From NCBI GenBank assembly GCA_029204225.1, contig MU832008.1:1-64000 (forward strand): a stretch of DNA of 64,000 bases. The letters run 5' to 3'. Positions within the stretch are counted from its first letter, which is position 1. The number at the start of each line of letters is the position of its first letter. Of the stretch, positions 41,129 to 52,081 are shown piece by piece. A program made the position numbers and the translations under genes. The notes below the pieces were generated by a model. That model searched no databases. It saw nothing but the letters and a program-made list of their open reading frames with translations, and was not told the origin of the DNA. This stretch comes from Diphasiastrum complanatum. Lineage: Eukaryota > Streptophyta > Lycopodiopsida > Lycopodiales > Lycopodiaceae.

Positions 41129-43167
41129 TTGATAGATATGTCTTCAACAATTCCTCTAGGATGGACTATCGTTTGATCAGCTAGCTTGATGGCAAAAGCG
41201 ACAGGCTTTAGCTTGGCAAGTCTCCATTTTGCATATAGTTTGGTTGAAATCAGTTTAACTCCTGAACCTCCATCAATCACGGGTGCTTCTTTACCAAACT
41301 GTCTATGTTGTATTGGCAGGGGATGTTTTTTTGCTCACTTTTTCAGGCTGTCCCCACATTGAGTACTTCATTCGTGTCTTCAAACCTGACACAAAAAAGT
41401 GGCTTCTGATGAACTCATGGTTCCATTTGAGTCAATATTTTTGCTAACACTTCTTTTGCTTTAGGTACCAGCTTAAGAAATTTTTTCCGTGTAATATCCA
41501 TCTAACTAGATAGAATATTTACAATCATTTTTGTTTGCGGTGCTTCAGGTTCCGTCATCTTGAAAAGTTTTTCATGATGGTGCAACTATGTATTAGCATT
41601 TGTTCTTGGATTTGCTTGTGGCATAGATGGAGAATGGACTTTGGCTGCTACTTTAGTGGCTTTTTGGGCTTCATCTTCTTGCAACTACTTACTCCATTGT
41701 CTCATATCTTGATATCTTTTCTTTTCTGCTTTGAAATTCAGATACACCCCTAATGCAGTAGGTATGTTTGTAGTTGGTGCATATTTAGTAGGTACCGGAT
41801 CAACTAGAAGTTCTTTCTGTTTCTGAGCTATGGTAACAACCATCAAATGTGCAGTTGGTTCAGGTTAAACTACGGGTCTTTTCTTGATTGTAATCATATT
41901 CACTGGAACAATAATCGGTGGTGGTTTGAGTCTTGCAGTAAATTCTTTATAACAGTGTCCATAGCCACATTCTCTAAAAAATGGTATAAACTTGTCTTTA
42001 TTTGGACATTTAGCAACTCTGTGAGATCCAAGTGGCAGTCTGGTCCATTGTCTAGCTGCTTGTTGTTGTATGAAAGCACATATAGCATACTGCTCTAAAG
42101 GACCACTCTCGTGATCATTGTTATAGTTCCATTGCTCATTACCAGGATAAGGTTCTGGTTCCATTAGATTAGCAGGAGGAGCACTCTGTCCGGTTGGAGC
42201 TAGCAGAGCTAGTCATTCTGGAAATCCAAGGGCAAAATTGAAAGGCTTTCCATTAGGACATTTTGAATAAGTAGGTTCTCGATACTAAAGCTTAGCATAC
42301 CTTTGCTGGATAATCCAAGCATTAAACAAGCAAAAGGTTGTTTCATGTCCCATAGAGTTACACAGATGACAAATAGTATTCGTCATTCGTTGTTTCAACG
42401 TTGGACATTCATTCATAATGTGATTGCCTACACAAATTGAACACCAGACAATTTCCCAGCTAGGAAAAGTCTTTGTAAACTTTTCAGGTTCTTTGATCGC
42501 TTTACCATGGAATTCTTCCAAGGCTCTAATCTTTTTATCGAGTTGAGACTGCATCTTTTCCAGCTGCATCTGCTGCTTTGACCAAGTTTCTCGAACTCGT
42601 CGATCATCTTCTCTATAGTAGCATTGATATTTGTTGATGCAATGGCGGTAGAAATTGTCATGGTTTGCCCTGTCGTATAAGGCAACATTCCAACATTTGG
42701 TTTGTCGTTAGAATCTTCATCCTCCTCATGAATTGCATCGGCCATAGCATTTTGTATCGTAGCATATTGATTATGGCATTTCAGCTCGCATCTAATCCGT
42801 TTAGGTAGACCTGCTAAAAACCACATAATCAAAGCATCATCATTGATCAGATCTGAGGTGTTTAACCCATTAATATAATCTCGTACTTCCTCTCTCTTTC
42901 CCATTTTAATTTTACTTAAAAGGAGAAAGAGATATTCCATAAATTTTCTGCGCTTAAATCCTATAATGAGAGCGGCTTTAACCACTTCCGAATTCGTGTC
43001 TTCTGCTTTTTCTTGGTTATAAAACCAATCTTGAGCGGCTCCAATTAAGGCCATAGAGAATAACTAAAGTTTATCGTGTGGAAAGACTTCGCCATAAATC
43101 CTACATGATTCAGAAAAGATCTGGAAAAATCTGATAGGATTAGATAACCTAGTGTATTTTGGTATAT
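41129..43167 (-). pseudogene. Gyp-1 gag-protease relic, copy 2
   Basis: Minus strand, colinear with 230-2,250. Protease MIDGGSGVKLISTKLYAKWR (41,095-41,280), linker PPIIVPVNMITIKKRPVV with ECGYGHCYKEF, zinc knuckles CSICVGNHIMNEC and CHLCNSMGHETTFC, and gag core MALIGAAQDWFYNQEKAEDT ending GLPKRIRCELKCH. The homology stops at 43,167 in IPKYT, where unrelated Cop-9 leader begins. Gag here lacks its N-terminal 20 or so residues. Confidence 0.82.
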
Positions 43168-43735
43168 GGGATCAGATCAAAACTATTTTCTTGATGAGTA
43201 AAAATCGTCAACATTCAATTCTGATATTGCATTTTTGATAAGGACACAATAGAAAAAGCTATGATGTTGTCTTTTTTATTTTTTATATTGCTTTAACTCT
43301 ATCAAATCTGTATTTTATGACAAAGTCCATTATTACTTCAATGATTTTCTTGGATTCTACTGGCTTCAAATTTTGAAATATTTTGCTCTAAAATCTTATG
43401 TAAAGAAACTTGAAATAAAAACTCAGATCAAATCTGAAAATTCAAATAAAGTGACAGTAAAATCCTAGTCACCTATTTTGACAGTTTTTGAAAAATGTTC
43501 AATAATTTTTGCATCTGTTATCCAAATGCCTTGAAAATTGGTGCAAATGAAAGCTAAGACAGAGCTCTACAAACATATAGAATCAAACTAGAAATAAAAA
43601 ATGAAATTGAATATCGAAAATGGGTTTGGGCATGTCTGAGATTTTCAAACTTAAAAGATTAACAAGAAGATAGCTACAAATGCAATAAACTCATCAAATT
43701 TCATGACATAGAATCATCATGAATTTAGGATCTAT
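43168..43735 (-). other. Cop-9 leader (minus)
   Basis: AT-rich DNA downstream, in minus orientation, of a copia primer site. Same style as the other copia leaders here. No gene. Confidence 0.55.
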
Positions 43736-43747
43736 GCTCTGATACCA
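43736..43747 (-). other. Cop-9 primer-binding site
   Basis: On the minus strand TGGTATCAGAGC, a perfect initiator-Met site, shows that a copia LTR lies immediately to the right. Confidence 0.85.
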
Positions 43748-44236
43748 AGAAATTTCATGTGCCAAATCCCAAAATAATAGCAATAACAATGAAGTAAAGC
43801 TAATAGCAAGAAGATAACAAGACTATCATGATAGCATATCCATAGAAAGCTAGAAACAATGAGATCTCAATGGAATCACATTAGCAATGAAATAAAGAGT
43901 ACAATCAATGAACATTGAGCATGGATTCATGTGGATAGGGCGCATGAGACCTAACAATGGAGATCCTTGTGGCTCACATTCACAAGGAGAAAGCAAGAAG
44001 CTCTCACTTGCAAATGAGCCAAAAGATTCACAAATTGATGTCTCTTGTCTAGTTATAGACAATGCTCTTACTTAACTAAACATAACTATCTTGAGGGATA
44101 GTTAGCCCTTGTTAAGTATTATTCAACACACATTGGGCCCTTGTTGGCCAATTATCCTTATTAATTACTTTGGAGGGCCTAAAGAGAGAACCGGCTTGTT
44201 ATTAAGGCTAATAGCTCCTTTTGGACCTACAAAGCT
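43748..44236 (-). mobile_element. Cop-9 5' LTR, left-over
   Basis: LTR-like non-coding DNA adjoining the primer site. In element orientation it ends CATGAAATTTCT rather than CA. The other border is not defined. Short reading frames here are not credible genes. No partner LTR is in the window. Confidence 0.5.
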
Positions 44237-44269
44237 TACAATGGATATTCTGATGCATTGATAAGCACT

Positions 44270-44481
44270 AATGTACTAGTAGTACATGACACTTCTAAGG
44301 ATTGGAGGATATTTCGTTTGCACTCATTTTGATCTTCTACTGGCAGTCCCTGAATGAACTGCCACTGAGCCAACTTCCTATAAAAAAATGGCACATTGGC
44401 CAGAAAATCCGAGAACTCCTGGACATAGGTGTCCAATTTGACAAAATTTCCAGAATTCACACGTGTGGGGAATATCCACAA
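44270..44481 (-). pseudogene. Gypsy gag fragment
   Basis: The minus-strand frame reads NFVKLDTYVQEFSDFLANVP, then KLAQWQFIQGLPVEDQNECK, the C-terminal helices of a Retrotrans_gag domain (the FIxGL motif is clear). No neighbouring gag sequence extends it. I cannot say which gypsy family it came from. Confidence 0.6.
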
Positions 44482-44961
44482 GTATGATGGATCTAATTAA
44501 GCTTTGTGATTAGCACAGTAACCTAATTCTAGATTGATTAACAAGATCTAGTTCAAAAGATATGGCTTAATCACAATCTAGCATGCTAAGCATCAGAATA
44601 TGATAGCAATAAATCAATAATGAGCAAAAGTACAAGATATCAGTGTATTATCATTAGCCTCAACACGAGATAGACAGAGAAAGATAGAGAGATAACAAGC
44701 AAAAATTGTGTGGATCCAAAATGGCATGAGATAGGATGAGAAGAGCTACACATATTTATGGAGTTTGAGGTAGCTCGAGGTAGAACCAATGATCCATCCA
44801 TCATTTAATGACATCTAAAGTGAAAACTAGAGTCTATGTGACATTTGTCACTTCTCATGCATGAAACTCTACCAACTTTTTCTAAGTGTGCTAGTTCTAA
44901 CTAGAAATGTACAAATCATCATGCATGTGTCTGTTACACTTTGTGCATGCCTTGCATGTCA
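44482..44961. other. No gene recognised
   Basis: 480 bp of AT-rich DNA, possibly an LTR of Gyp-2 because it adjoins the segment shared with 6.9 kb. It contains AGATAGAGAGATA-type microsatellite-like words. Confidence 0.35.
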
Positions 44962-45316
44962 CTATGAATCACTTACAATTAATGCATGTGAATTGCCATG
45001 AGTTTCTACAAGCATAATTTTGCTAATTTTATGTCTACAAACTATATGCAGGTTGTACTCATCAATCTAGATATGACATATCCATGTAGCTCGAGTTCTA
45101 TCTTGGCCAAACTTGGCATTTTGCATTTATGAACAACATACTTGCATGGTACAATATTTGTAGCAAGCCTAAAGTCAAGATGGATTATTTTTCCATTTCA
45201 ACACAATTCTCGATTGTCCATTTTGCAGTTAATAAAGAAAATATATAACTCAGAATCGTCTATTGTGACAAAAGCTTTACGAAATTCTCGCAAGAATTCA
45301 TTCCAAATTACCAGTT
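44962..45316. repeat. 355-bp segment duplicated from/with 6,856-7,210
   Basis: Second copy of the segment, without length change. It carries the Gyp-2 gag distal part. Beyond CCAGTT it is fused to Gyp-2 reverse transcriptase instead of to the rest of gag. Confidence 0.8.
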
Positions 45317-46209
45317 CTTCCCTAGATATGGACGAAGAATATCGTTCATCATCTGTTGGAAGGTTGTCGGGGCATTAGTTAGACCAAAGGGTAAAACCAA
45401 AAATTCGTAATGGCCATACCTAGAACAAAAACCAGTTTTGGAAACATCCCCCTTGTGAATTCTAATTTGATGGTAGCCCGACCTAAGGTCCAATTTGGTG
45501 AAATACTTAGCTCCATTCAATCGGTCCGTTAAGTCATCCAACTACCATCTTAACCACATACTTGTGGTCACTTGGTCCAGTTGCCCATTGTAGCTTCTGC
45601 ACCAACTTAGCATTAATAAAACTATGCATGGAACCGTCGTTCGAAAAAGAATACTGACGGGTTGGCTACCTACAAACCCACTCATGCGAATGAGGTCGTG
45701 AGGTCCAAAAGCCGCAGTGTTAAAACAACAATTCATACAAACTGTTTCATCTTTAAAAAATACATCAATGCAAGAAATAGAAGAATTACTTGGTGCTTAA
45801 AGGAGCGGCTACCCTTCTTCCCTCTCTTTGGGCAGTCCTTGGAAAGATGCCCCTTCTCCAAGCAGGAGAAACACAAGCTGTCGCTTTTGGCCTTATCAAA
45901 TACAGCTCTCTCCAATCGAGGGCACTTCTTTTTCTTTCCCGAAGGGGAAGCTTTGTCAACAACATGCTCGTTGCCCTTTTTGAAAGGAGAGCCCATAGAG
46001 GGTTTGTCTTTGGATTCAGGCTTTTGCTGCTCTTTGTGGGTCACAATGTGCGTATCATCAAAAATTCGAACGAAACACATGACATACTCTAAGAATTGTG
46101 GCCGATTGCGACGGACCTCCAACTGATATTCTTTGGTGTTGTGGGTATTTTCTGCACAGTAATAAACAAGTGGGTCCCACCACTTAAAATACTGTTGGCC
46201 AAGCCTCAT
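45308..46209 (-). pseudogene. Gyp-2 gag zinc knuckle, protease and RT, internally deleted
   Basis: Minus strand. The gag C-terminus has a perfect zinc knuckle (CFSCLEKGHLSKDC) after a Lys-rich tract (45,733-46,209). Protease: LIRMSGFVGSQPVSILF, then after a frameshift DDGSMHSFINAKLVQKLQ, with DDG in place of DSG. After KMVVG the sequence jumps to RT ([59 protein letters not shown]), so the N-terminal half of RT is deleted. This is chromovirus-like (CRM/Tekay type) rather than Tat-like. Confidence 0.85.
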
Positions 46210-46220
46210 CTAGTGGGCCC

Positions 46221-46883
46221 TGCCAGGGTACATTGTAAGTAGGGTTATAATTACAAGGGCACTAGCATCCTGCGCGTGTAAGCCCAACCCAGCACAAGTA
46301 GCAAGTTGTAATTCCTAGGAATAAAAGACTAGGGGCTTAAAACTCTAAAATGACATTAGAGGACCTAAGTCAAGTTGCAAATACAAAAGCTAAAAAGGTC
46401 CAACATAAAACTCACATGAATCATGTGAGTGCCCTTGTGCTTTCTTAGCACCAATATATTTAAGTTGTGTTTATTTTAAAGGCTTGGATTAGAATCCTTG
46501 CCCTAATGAAGTGGCCAATGAGAGTGAAGGAGGCTCACCTCTAAAGTCTATAAGAGGGAGCCATTTCCTTTGTATTGTATCATCTTCCACTCTCATTCTA
46601 ATAAAACTCTCTTGGTTTCTCTATCTCCATCTCTCTCTCTCTCTCCTCTCTTTCTCTCTCTCTCCCCTCTCTCTCTCTTCTCCCTCTCTCTTCTCCCTCT
46701 CTGCCTACGTTGGGATAGAATATCCTTGGGTAGGTGCTCGAGCCCCCAAAGCCTTTCTCAACCTAGGCATTCTCTCTCTCCATCTCTCCACTCTCTCATC
46801 TCCCTCTCTATTCTTGCTATGCAGGTGAAGGCGAGGTTGCTGCTCCCAGCGACGGATCCCTATGCTACATCAACGACACAACA
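46221..46883 (+). mobile_element. Gyp-6 5' LTR
   Basis: LTR ending GACACAACA, followed by one G and a tRNA-Asp primer site, the same layout as Gyp-3. It has a TATA-like CTATAAGAGGGAGCC near 46,548, and shares with the Gyp-3 LTR the words GCGTGTAAGCCCA, CTCACATGAAT and an AATAAAA near a CTAGGGGC. The start is uncertain (TGCCAGGGTA at 46,221 is a candidate). CT-rich tracts occupy its 3' third. Confidence 0.65.
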
Positions 46884-46884
46884 G

Positions 46885-46902
46885 TGGCGTCGTCGCTGGA
46901 GA
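46885..46902 (+). other. Gyp-6 primer-binding site (tRNA-Asp type)
   Basis: TGGCGTCGTCGCTGGAGA matches the tRNA-Asp complement at 14 of 18 positions. All four differences are transitions. Confidence 0.65.
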
Positions 46903-46943
46903 GCACCACACACTCGCTTCGCCGCATAGAGTTCTTTTAAATC

Positions 46944-46945
<2 letters not shown>

Positions 46946-47029
<84 letters not shown>

Positions 47030-47033
47030 TCTC
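46946..47033. repeat. (CT)n microsatellite
   Basis: About 40 CT units with two small interruptions near the right end, in the Gyp-6 leader. Confidence 0.95.
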
Positions 47034-47509
47034 TTTTCTTCTCTGTCACCATTCATTTTCACCAAAAAATCGGATTTTAGGGGTAGAATAGTGTGAGTAG
47101 TGTTAGTTTTTGCCATTTTTTCATGATTTTTTTTGTTTGTTTCAACTGTAGGGAGAGATTGTGGGGTAAGAGGATCAGATCCAAGCACCCAATCCCTTCA
47201 TTAATCCATAAAATCCATAAAAATCAGAAAAAAAGCTCAACATCTGTTTTTGGAGGAAAAAAGAGAGTCTATAAGTTACAATTCGTTTTCCACCAATGGA
47301 GATTCAAGATCTAGACAATTTGAAACTCAATCTGTTTAAATAAAACGACATCCAGGGTTTGGAATGCATACAGTTGATGATGTCAAACATTGATGATAAA
47401 AGTCAATAAATTTCAAAATTTCAATATTCAATAAATTTTGAAATTCAATAAATCCAAAAAAATTCAACAATCCTTTGTAAAAATCAATTTTTTTTTCAAA
47501 ATTCAAAAC

Positions 47510-48760
47510 TAACCTTCGCAGGCTCTCTGAATTTCCATCTCACTAAGACAAGGACACAGAGAAGTCTGCGAGAGTTAGATCCCAAAAAAAGTGCCCCTGT
47601 GAAGGTTCCCAAGAGCAAAAAATGGCCTAGAAACTTCTCAAACAACAAGTTTTTGAGTTTCCTTGGGAAGTAACCTTCGCAGAGCTCTTCTAAGTTCCAT
47701 CTCACTGAGACAAGGACACAGAGAAGTCTGCGAGAGTTAGATCCCAAAAAAAGTGCCCCTGTGAAAGTTTCCAAGAGCAAATAGTGGCCTAGAATCTTCT
47801 CAGACAACAAATTTTTGAGTTTCCCTGGGAAGTAACTCTCGCAACTTGGTAAGCAAGTGGATCTGACTCAGATACAAGCACATACCAGCCTGCGAAGATT
47901 AGTTCCCAGAAAAATCTCAAAATTTGGCCAAAAAACCCCAAAAGAATGCAGTTTTTTCAAGATTTTTTGATTTTTTGAGTAGGTCTCACAGCTAGGTGAG
48001 CAGCTGAATCTAACTAAGATACAAGTGCATACCAGTCTGCAAGGATCTGTTCACAGAAAATCCTGAAATTTTGCCAAAAAAAACCCCAAAAAAAGCACCT
48101 TTTTAAAGATTTTTTGAGTTTCCTTATGAAGTAACTCTTGCAGCTTGGTTAACAGCTGAATCTAATTGAGATACAAGTGCATACCAGTCTGAAAGGGTTT
48201 GTTCTAAGAAAATCTTTAATTTTTGAAAAAAAATCCCAAAAAAATGCACTTTTTTCAAGATTTTTTTGAGTATTCCTGGGAAGTAACTCTTTCAGCTTTG
48301 TGAGCAGGTGAACTTGACTTAGATACAACTGCATACCAGTCTGCGAGGGTTTGTTCCCAGAAAATCTTAAAATTTTGCAAAACCCACCCCCCCCCCCCCC
48401 CAAAAAAAAAATGCACCTTTTTATGAGTTTCCTTGGGAAGTAGACCTTGCAGCTTGATGCGTAGCTGAATCTGACTGAGATACAAGTTTATACCAGTCTG
48501 AGAGGTTTTGTTCCTAGAAACTCTTAACCCCAAAAATGCACTTTTTTCAAGATTTTTTGAGTTTTCTTGGGAAGTAACTCTCGAAGCTTGGTGAGCCGCT
48601 GAATTTGACTGACATACAAGTGCATACCAGTCTGCAAGGGTTTTTTTTCTAGAAAATATTAAAATTTTGCAAAGAAAACCCCAAAAATTTGCACTTTTTC
48701 CATGATTTTTTGAGATTTACTGAGAAGTAACCTTTGCAAAGAGTTTTATAGATAGATCTA
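47510..48760 (+). repeat. Gyp-6 leader minisatellite, about 150-bp period
   Basis: Eight or nine diverged units, with GAAGTAAC(T/C)(C/T)T(C/T)GCAG near 47,668, 47,828, 48,128, 48,278, 48,438, 48,570 and 48,724. Each also has CATACCAGTCTGCGAGGGTT-like and CCCAAAAAAATGCAC-like parts. It is the reverse complement counterpart of the Gyp-3 leader array at 26.5-27.4 kb. Open frames across it are side effects of the repeat. Confidence 0.85.
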
Positions 48761-49389
48761 GGCTAGATCTGACTACTGTGAAAGTTTTGTGAAGATCCAA
48801 TGGTTATATTTTAAAATATCCAAGAAAAAGTGCCAAAAAGTGCCAAAAAACTGAGTTTTTTCTAGATCCTGACAAATCTGTCCATCAAGAACCCTTGCAG
48901 AACTCACATTGTCTAGAAATGGTACAGCTACGGTAGGAAAGTTGAAGGTTATATTCACTCAGCTCTGAAGAAATCTCAAAGAAAAAAAAAAACCAAGAAA
49001 AAGGGCTAAAATCACATTATTAGCCAACTGAAACTGATTAGATGTTGTCAAATCTAGGTTGCAGTCACATTATCCATCAAAATCCAACATCCCTGGACTG
49101 AATCAAGTGAATGAACCTCAGATCAAGTCGCCCTCCACATCAACCACTATCCATCCATCATTCTTCTGTCCCATCTCTATTCCATCTTCTATCTCCATCT
49201 CTGCTAGATAAATCCATTTCTGTCTCTATTCTCATGCATACTAATCCATCGTTTACCGATTCTCTTCTCTTTTTCTTCTTCTCCATCTCCCAAAAAACAA
49301 AAAAAAAAAGAGGTTGGAACACCAAAGTCATTGAGCAAACTTGAAGCAATTCACCAACCAGCTACTTTGCGACATTCTAGTGCTGAACT
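48761..49389 (+). other. Gyp-6 leader between minisatellite and gag
   Basis: No gene. It contains poly-A tracts near 48,980 and 49,300 and a CCATC-rich stretch (49,130-49,270). Confidence 0.6.
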
Positions 49390-50748
49390 ATGGAGACCAC
49401 CCTTGTAGGATTATCGAAATTAAAAAAGTTCCTTGCTGAAACAATTCGAGACTACACCTATCAGATCTATCATCTAGTGAATGATTGTGATCCCCCGATT
49501 CTCCAACAGATCATCATGGCAAAATACTATGCCGGACTGCCCAAAAGGATCAGATCTAGTATGGAAGAGTTAGCATCCTATGCGTCACTTGCACAACTTT
49601 GTAAGGATGCTGCCTTGATGGAAATCTCACTCGAGAAGAAGGATTTTCCCTATCCAGATGGGGAATCAGAGGAACAAAGGTCGACAACGAGCAATGATCC
49701 AACAAGAATGGAACCCCATGCAAGGCAACAAAGTGCAACAAGGTGAAGCAGATCAAGTGCAGCGGAAGACCAAGAACCTTGCAGTTCAAGCTATCAACAA
49801 GCTTATGCTCGCTCTATTAAGTTTCTTGAAAAGGATGAATGTACCTTCTACTTTTGAGATCATCCAAGTACCAGGTGTCCAATCAAGAATCCGTGCTTGT
49901 TAAAAGGACAAAATACAGAGCAACAGGCTTGTCGACACCAAGATCCAGCGGTTCAACGGTCAGAAGTAGAATCAAGACAACAAGGAGCTCACCAGAAGGA
50001 TGGATGTCAGATTGATCCATCTAAATCACGAGTTTTTCAACAAACAGTGGCAAGGTAGAAGTTTTGGTTATATCCTCTTGCATGTCACCGCATTCAATGG
50101 AGGACCATAACAGCCTACCAGTCTATTTTGTGGAAGATCCTAAGGGGAATCTGTTACCAGTGTATGCTTATCAACTTAGAGGTGATGGCATACTACACTC
50201 AGTTAGCTGCTATGGATGTGGAGGAAAATACCGTCGGGCTGAATGTCCACACCGAGGGGATCCGTCAACATTTGATCCCTCGTGTTCACAATGCGAAATT
50301 AATCATCCATGCCGAGATTGTCCGATTAAAAATTCACAAAAATGTAGACCGACATGCACCTGGGGTAACCCTTCCACCTCGAATGTACTACAAAAGAGAA
50401 ATCTTATTGCCACCGGGTTATGAAACGAGTGACGAAGAGGACAATCTGGCAAAAGTCCCAAAGTACACAAAGATACCCTTGGGCAAACAAGTAAAACCAT
50501 CACAGAAGACAGAGATGGTAGAATCCATCATGCCAATGGTAACTGAGGAAGTCAAGAAATTGGCATCTGACGAAGGCCAACGGATTTTACCAAGTCTCTT
50601 GGCGCAATCACTACAAAGAATTCTTAGTGATGAATTACAAAGGGGACTAGCGTCAACAGAGCAACTTGAAGGCAATTCAACACAAGATCCACGAAATAGT
50701 GCCATCACGCAGCCTTCAACGGGAAGTGCATTAACTCTTAACATATAG
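49390..50748 (+). pseudogene. Gyp-6 gag with Cys-rich nucleocapsid, broken
   Basis: The frame from 49,390 reads IRDYTYQIYHLVNDCDPPIL, YYAGLPKRIRSSMEELASYA and AALMEISLEKKDF, the C-terminal half of a gypsy gag. After a frame change (50,064-50,423) a Cys-rich region reads SCYGCGGKYRRAECPHRG and CSQCEINHPCRDC, two knuckle-like clusters with unusual spacing. A third frame (50,128-50,748) covers the distal part: VKKLASDEGQRILPSLLAQS, a coiled-coil-like segment, and a Gln/Ser-rich end at TAG 50,748. Protease and pol are absent. Confidence 0.7.
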
Positions 50749-50984
50749 GAACTATTTAACAAGCTTTACTTCAAAACTTTCTCTTAGGAGGGCGCACCTC
50801 AAAGCCCAATCCAAGGCCTGTAGTACAAACCAGCGGCAAACCACCCTCAATCCACAATTATTTAAATGCAAGAGAAAGTTTTAGTGTACTGTTTTTGACC
50901 AAAAAAAACTTGAAAGTCTATTAAAATTTTTCTTTATAAGCTTGGGCTAATTTTTTTTTGAAAACCATAATGTTTATAAGAAAA
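50749..50984. other. Junction DNA, no gene
   Basis: Non-coding DNA between the Gyp-6 gag and the oppositely oriented Gyp-7 integrase fragment. It contains A- and T-runs. Confidence 0.4.
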
Positions 50985-51312
50985 CTTAAAAACGAAGTTG
51001 TAACTGGCTTTATTGGATCCACAAAATCAATCCCCTACTTTTCAAATGGAGCAAGTGGTATAATTGGCATCAACGGCCAATTCATAGATTTGGTTGGTTT
51101 ACCAGATCTCTAGCATGGATCACAGGATCGAATATAAATAGAAACATCCTTAAACATGGTAGGCCACCAATATTTGGCGGTTATTATCTTATTAACAATA
51201 TTCCTCATGGCGAAATGTCCACCGGCATCTTCGGAATGTAAGGCTTGAATAACCCTTGGAATATCTTCAGCTTCAAGACATCTTCTTAGTTGGTTGATTT
51301 GATATGGTGTTG
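50985..51312 (-). pseudogene. Gyp-7 integrase zinc domain and core start
   Basis: Minus strand: RCLEAEDIPRVIQALHSED, GGHFAMRNIVNKIITAKY, WWPTMFKDVSIYIRSCDPC, then a TAG (51,110-51,112), RSGKPTKSMNW and PLAPFEK before a further stop, then GIDFVDPIKPV. This is the HHCC domain and first catalytic Asp of a gypsy integrase closely related to Gyp-4, with the same stop directly after the Cys pair. Nothing else of the element is present. Confidence 0.8.
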
Positions 51313-51488
51313 TCGTTGCGTGCAGATGAATCTAATAGATGTATACCTTCTTTCGAGAAAAGGGTCCATACCATTTGTCGATCGTGAACGTGCAAATTAA
51401 TTTGATATTGGCTTGTTGGATGTGGACATGGACGCACTATCTACCACACTCAGAGTGGTCCAAAGATACAAGAAATAACAAGGCTATG

Positions 51489-52081
51489 AGAGGTAGTGTA
51501 GAAAAGAGCGAATATTTCATGATGTTTTTGCTCTCCGTTTTTTGCCCCAAAGGTGACGTTGCCTTGGATCTTCATGTGGGTGCAGGCACTTCAATCCTTG
51601 CTGCGCGTAAGGCAAGAGTTCATCTTTTTGGTATGGACAGTGACCATGAGTGTATTGGTTGGTTAAAGGAGTGTAGATACTTGCCAAATGAATTCTATTT
51701 GCAGTTGCAAAAGTATTGGTTTTGTCCTAACAAGTGTGCTCCCAGTCGATTTTTTAAATTGTGTAGCTTTGGAGACATATGTGACTTCATCAGGACTGTC
51801 AGGAGATGACATTGTTATGCTAGCTGAGTTTGGGGAGAAGGCATTTGAGTTGGGTTCTCCTGGAAACTAGTAAGTGTTTCAATGTGGTTGGTGTTATTTG
51901 GATATCTGATTTGTTATCCAGTGTGACTTTGATGTGTCTTAGTGATTTGCCCTGCTATGCTGGATCAATGGCTAGGGCGATGGAGGCGATGCATGTGGAT
52001 GTCCCCGACAGTGTCACGATTCAAAGGCGTCGAAAAAAATGCATATTTGTTGATGATGATGCACTTGAGGTTTCAGAATGA
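51489..52081 (+). pseudogene. DNA-methylase-like (N4/N6-MTase) C-terminal fragment with an intron
   Basis: MRGSVEKSEYFMMFLLSVF leads to CPKGDVALDLHVGAGTSILA then ARKARVHLFGMDSDHECI. This fits the C-terminal SAM-binding part of an N4/N6 DNA methylase, where GD-VLD-FxGxGT and GxExD are usual. The catalytic (D/N/S)PPY loop is not in this fragment. After a frame change near 51,700 the reading GDDIVMLAEFGEKAFELG reaches a consensus donor GTAAGT at 51,870. A T-rich 73-bp intron ends TCTTAG at 51,942. The next exon is in phase and ends MHVDVPDSVTIQRRRKKC then DDDALEVSE and TGA at 52,081. The 5' part is lost against Gyp-7. The product may be a gene fragment or mobile-element cargo. Confidence 0.55.

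Noticed and set aside
46570-47190. Several open frames of 60-120 codons rich in Ser/Leu or Arg/Glu
   Set aside because: They are translations of CT/GA microsatellites and CT-rich LTR sequence. Not genes.
47496-48533. Minus-strand open frames with repeated peptide words (LYLSQ, SRRLLCVLV)
   Set aside because: The peptide repeats follow from the 150-bp DNA repeat and are not conserved between units as protein.
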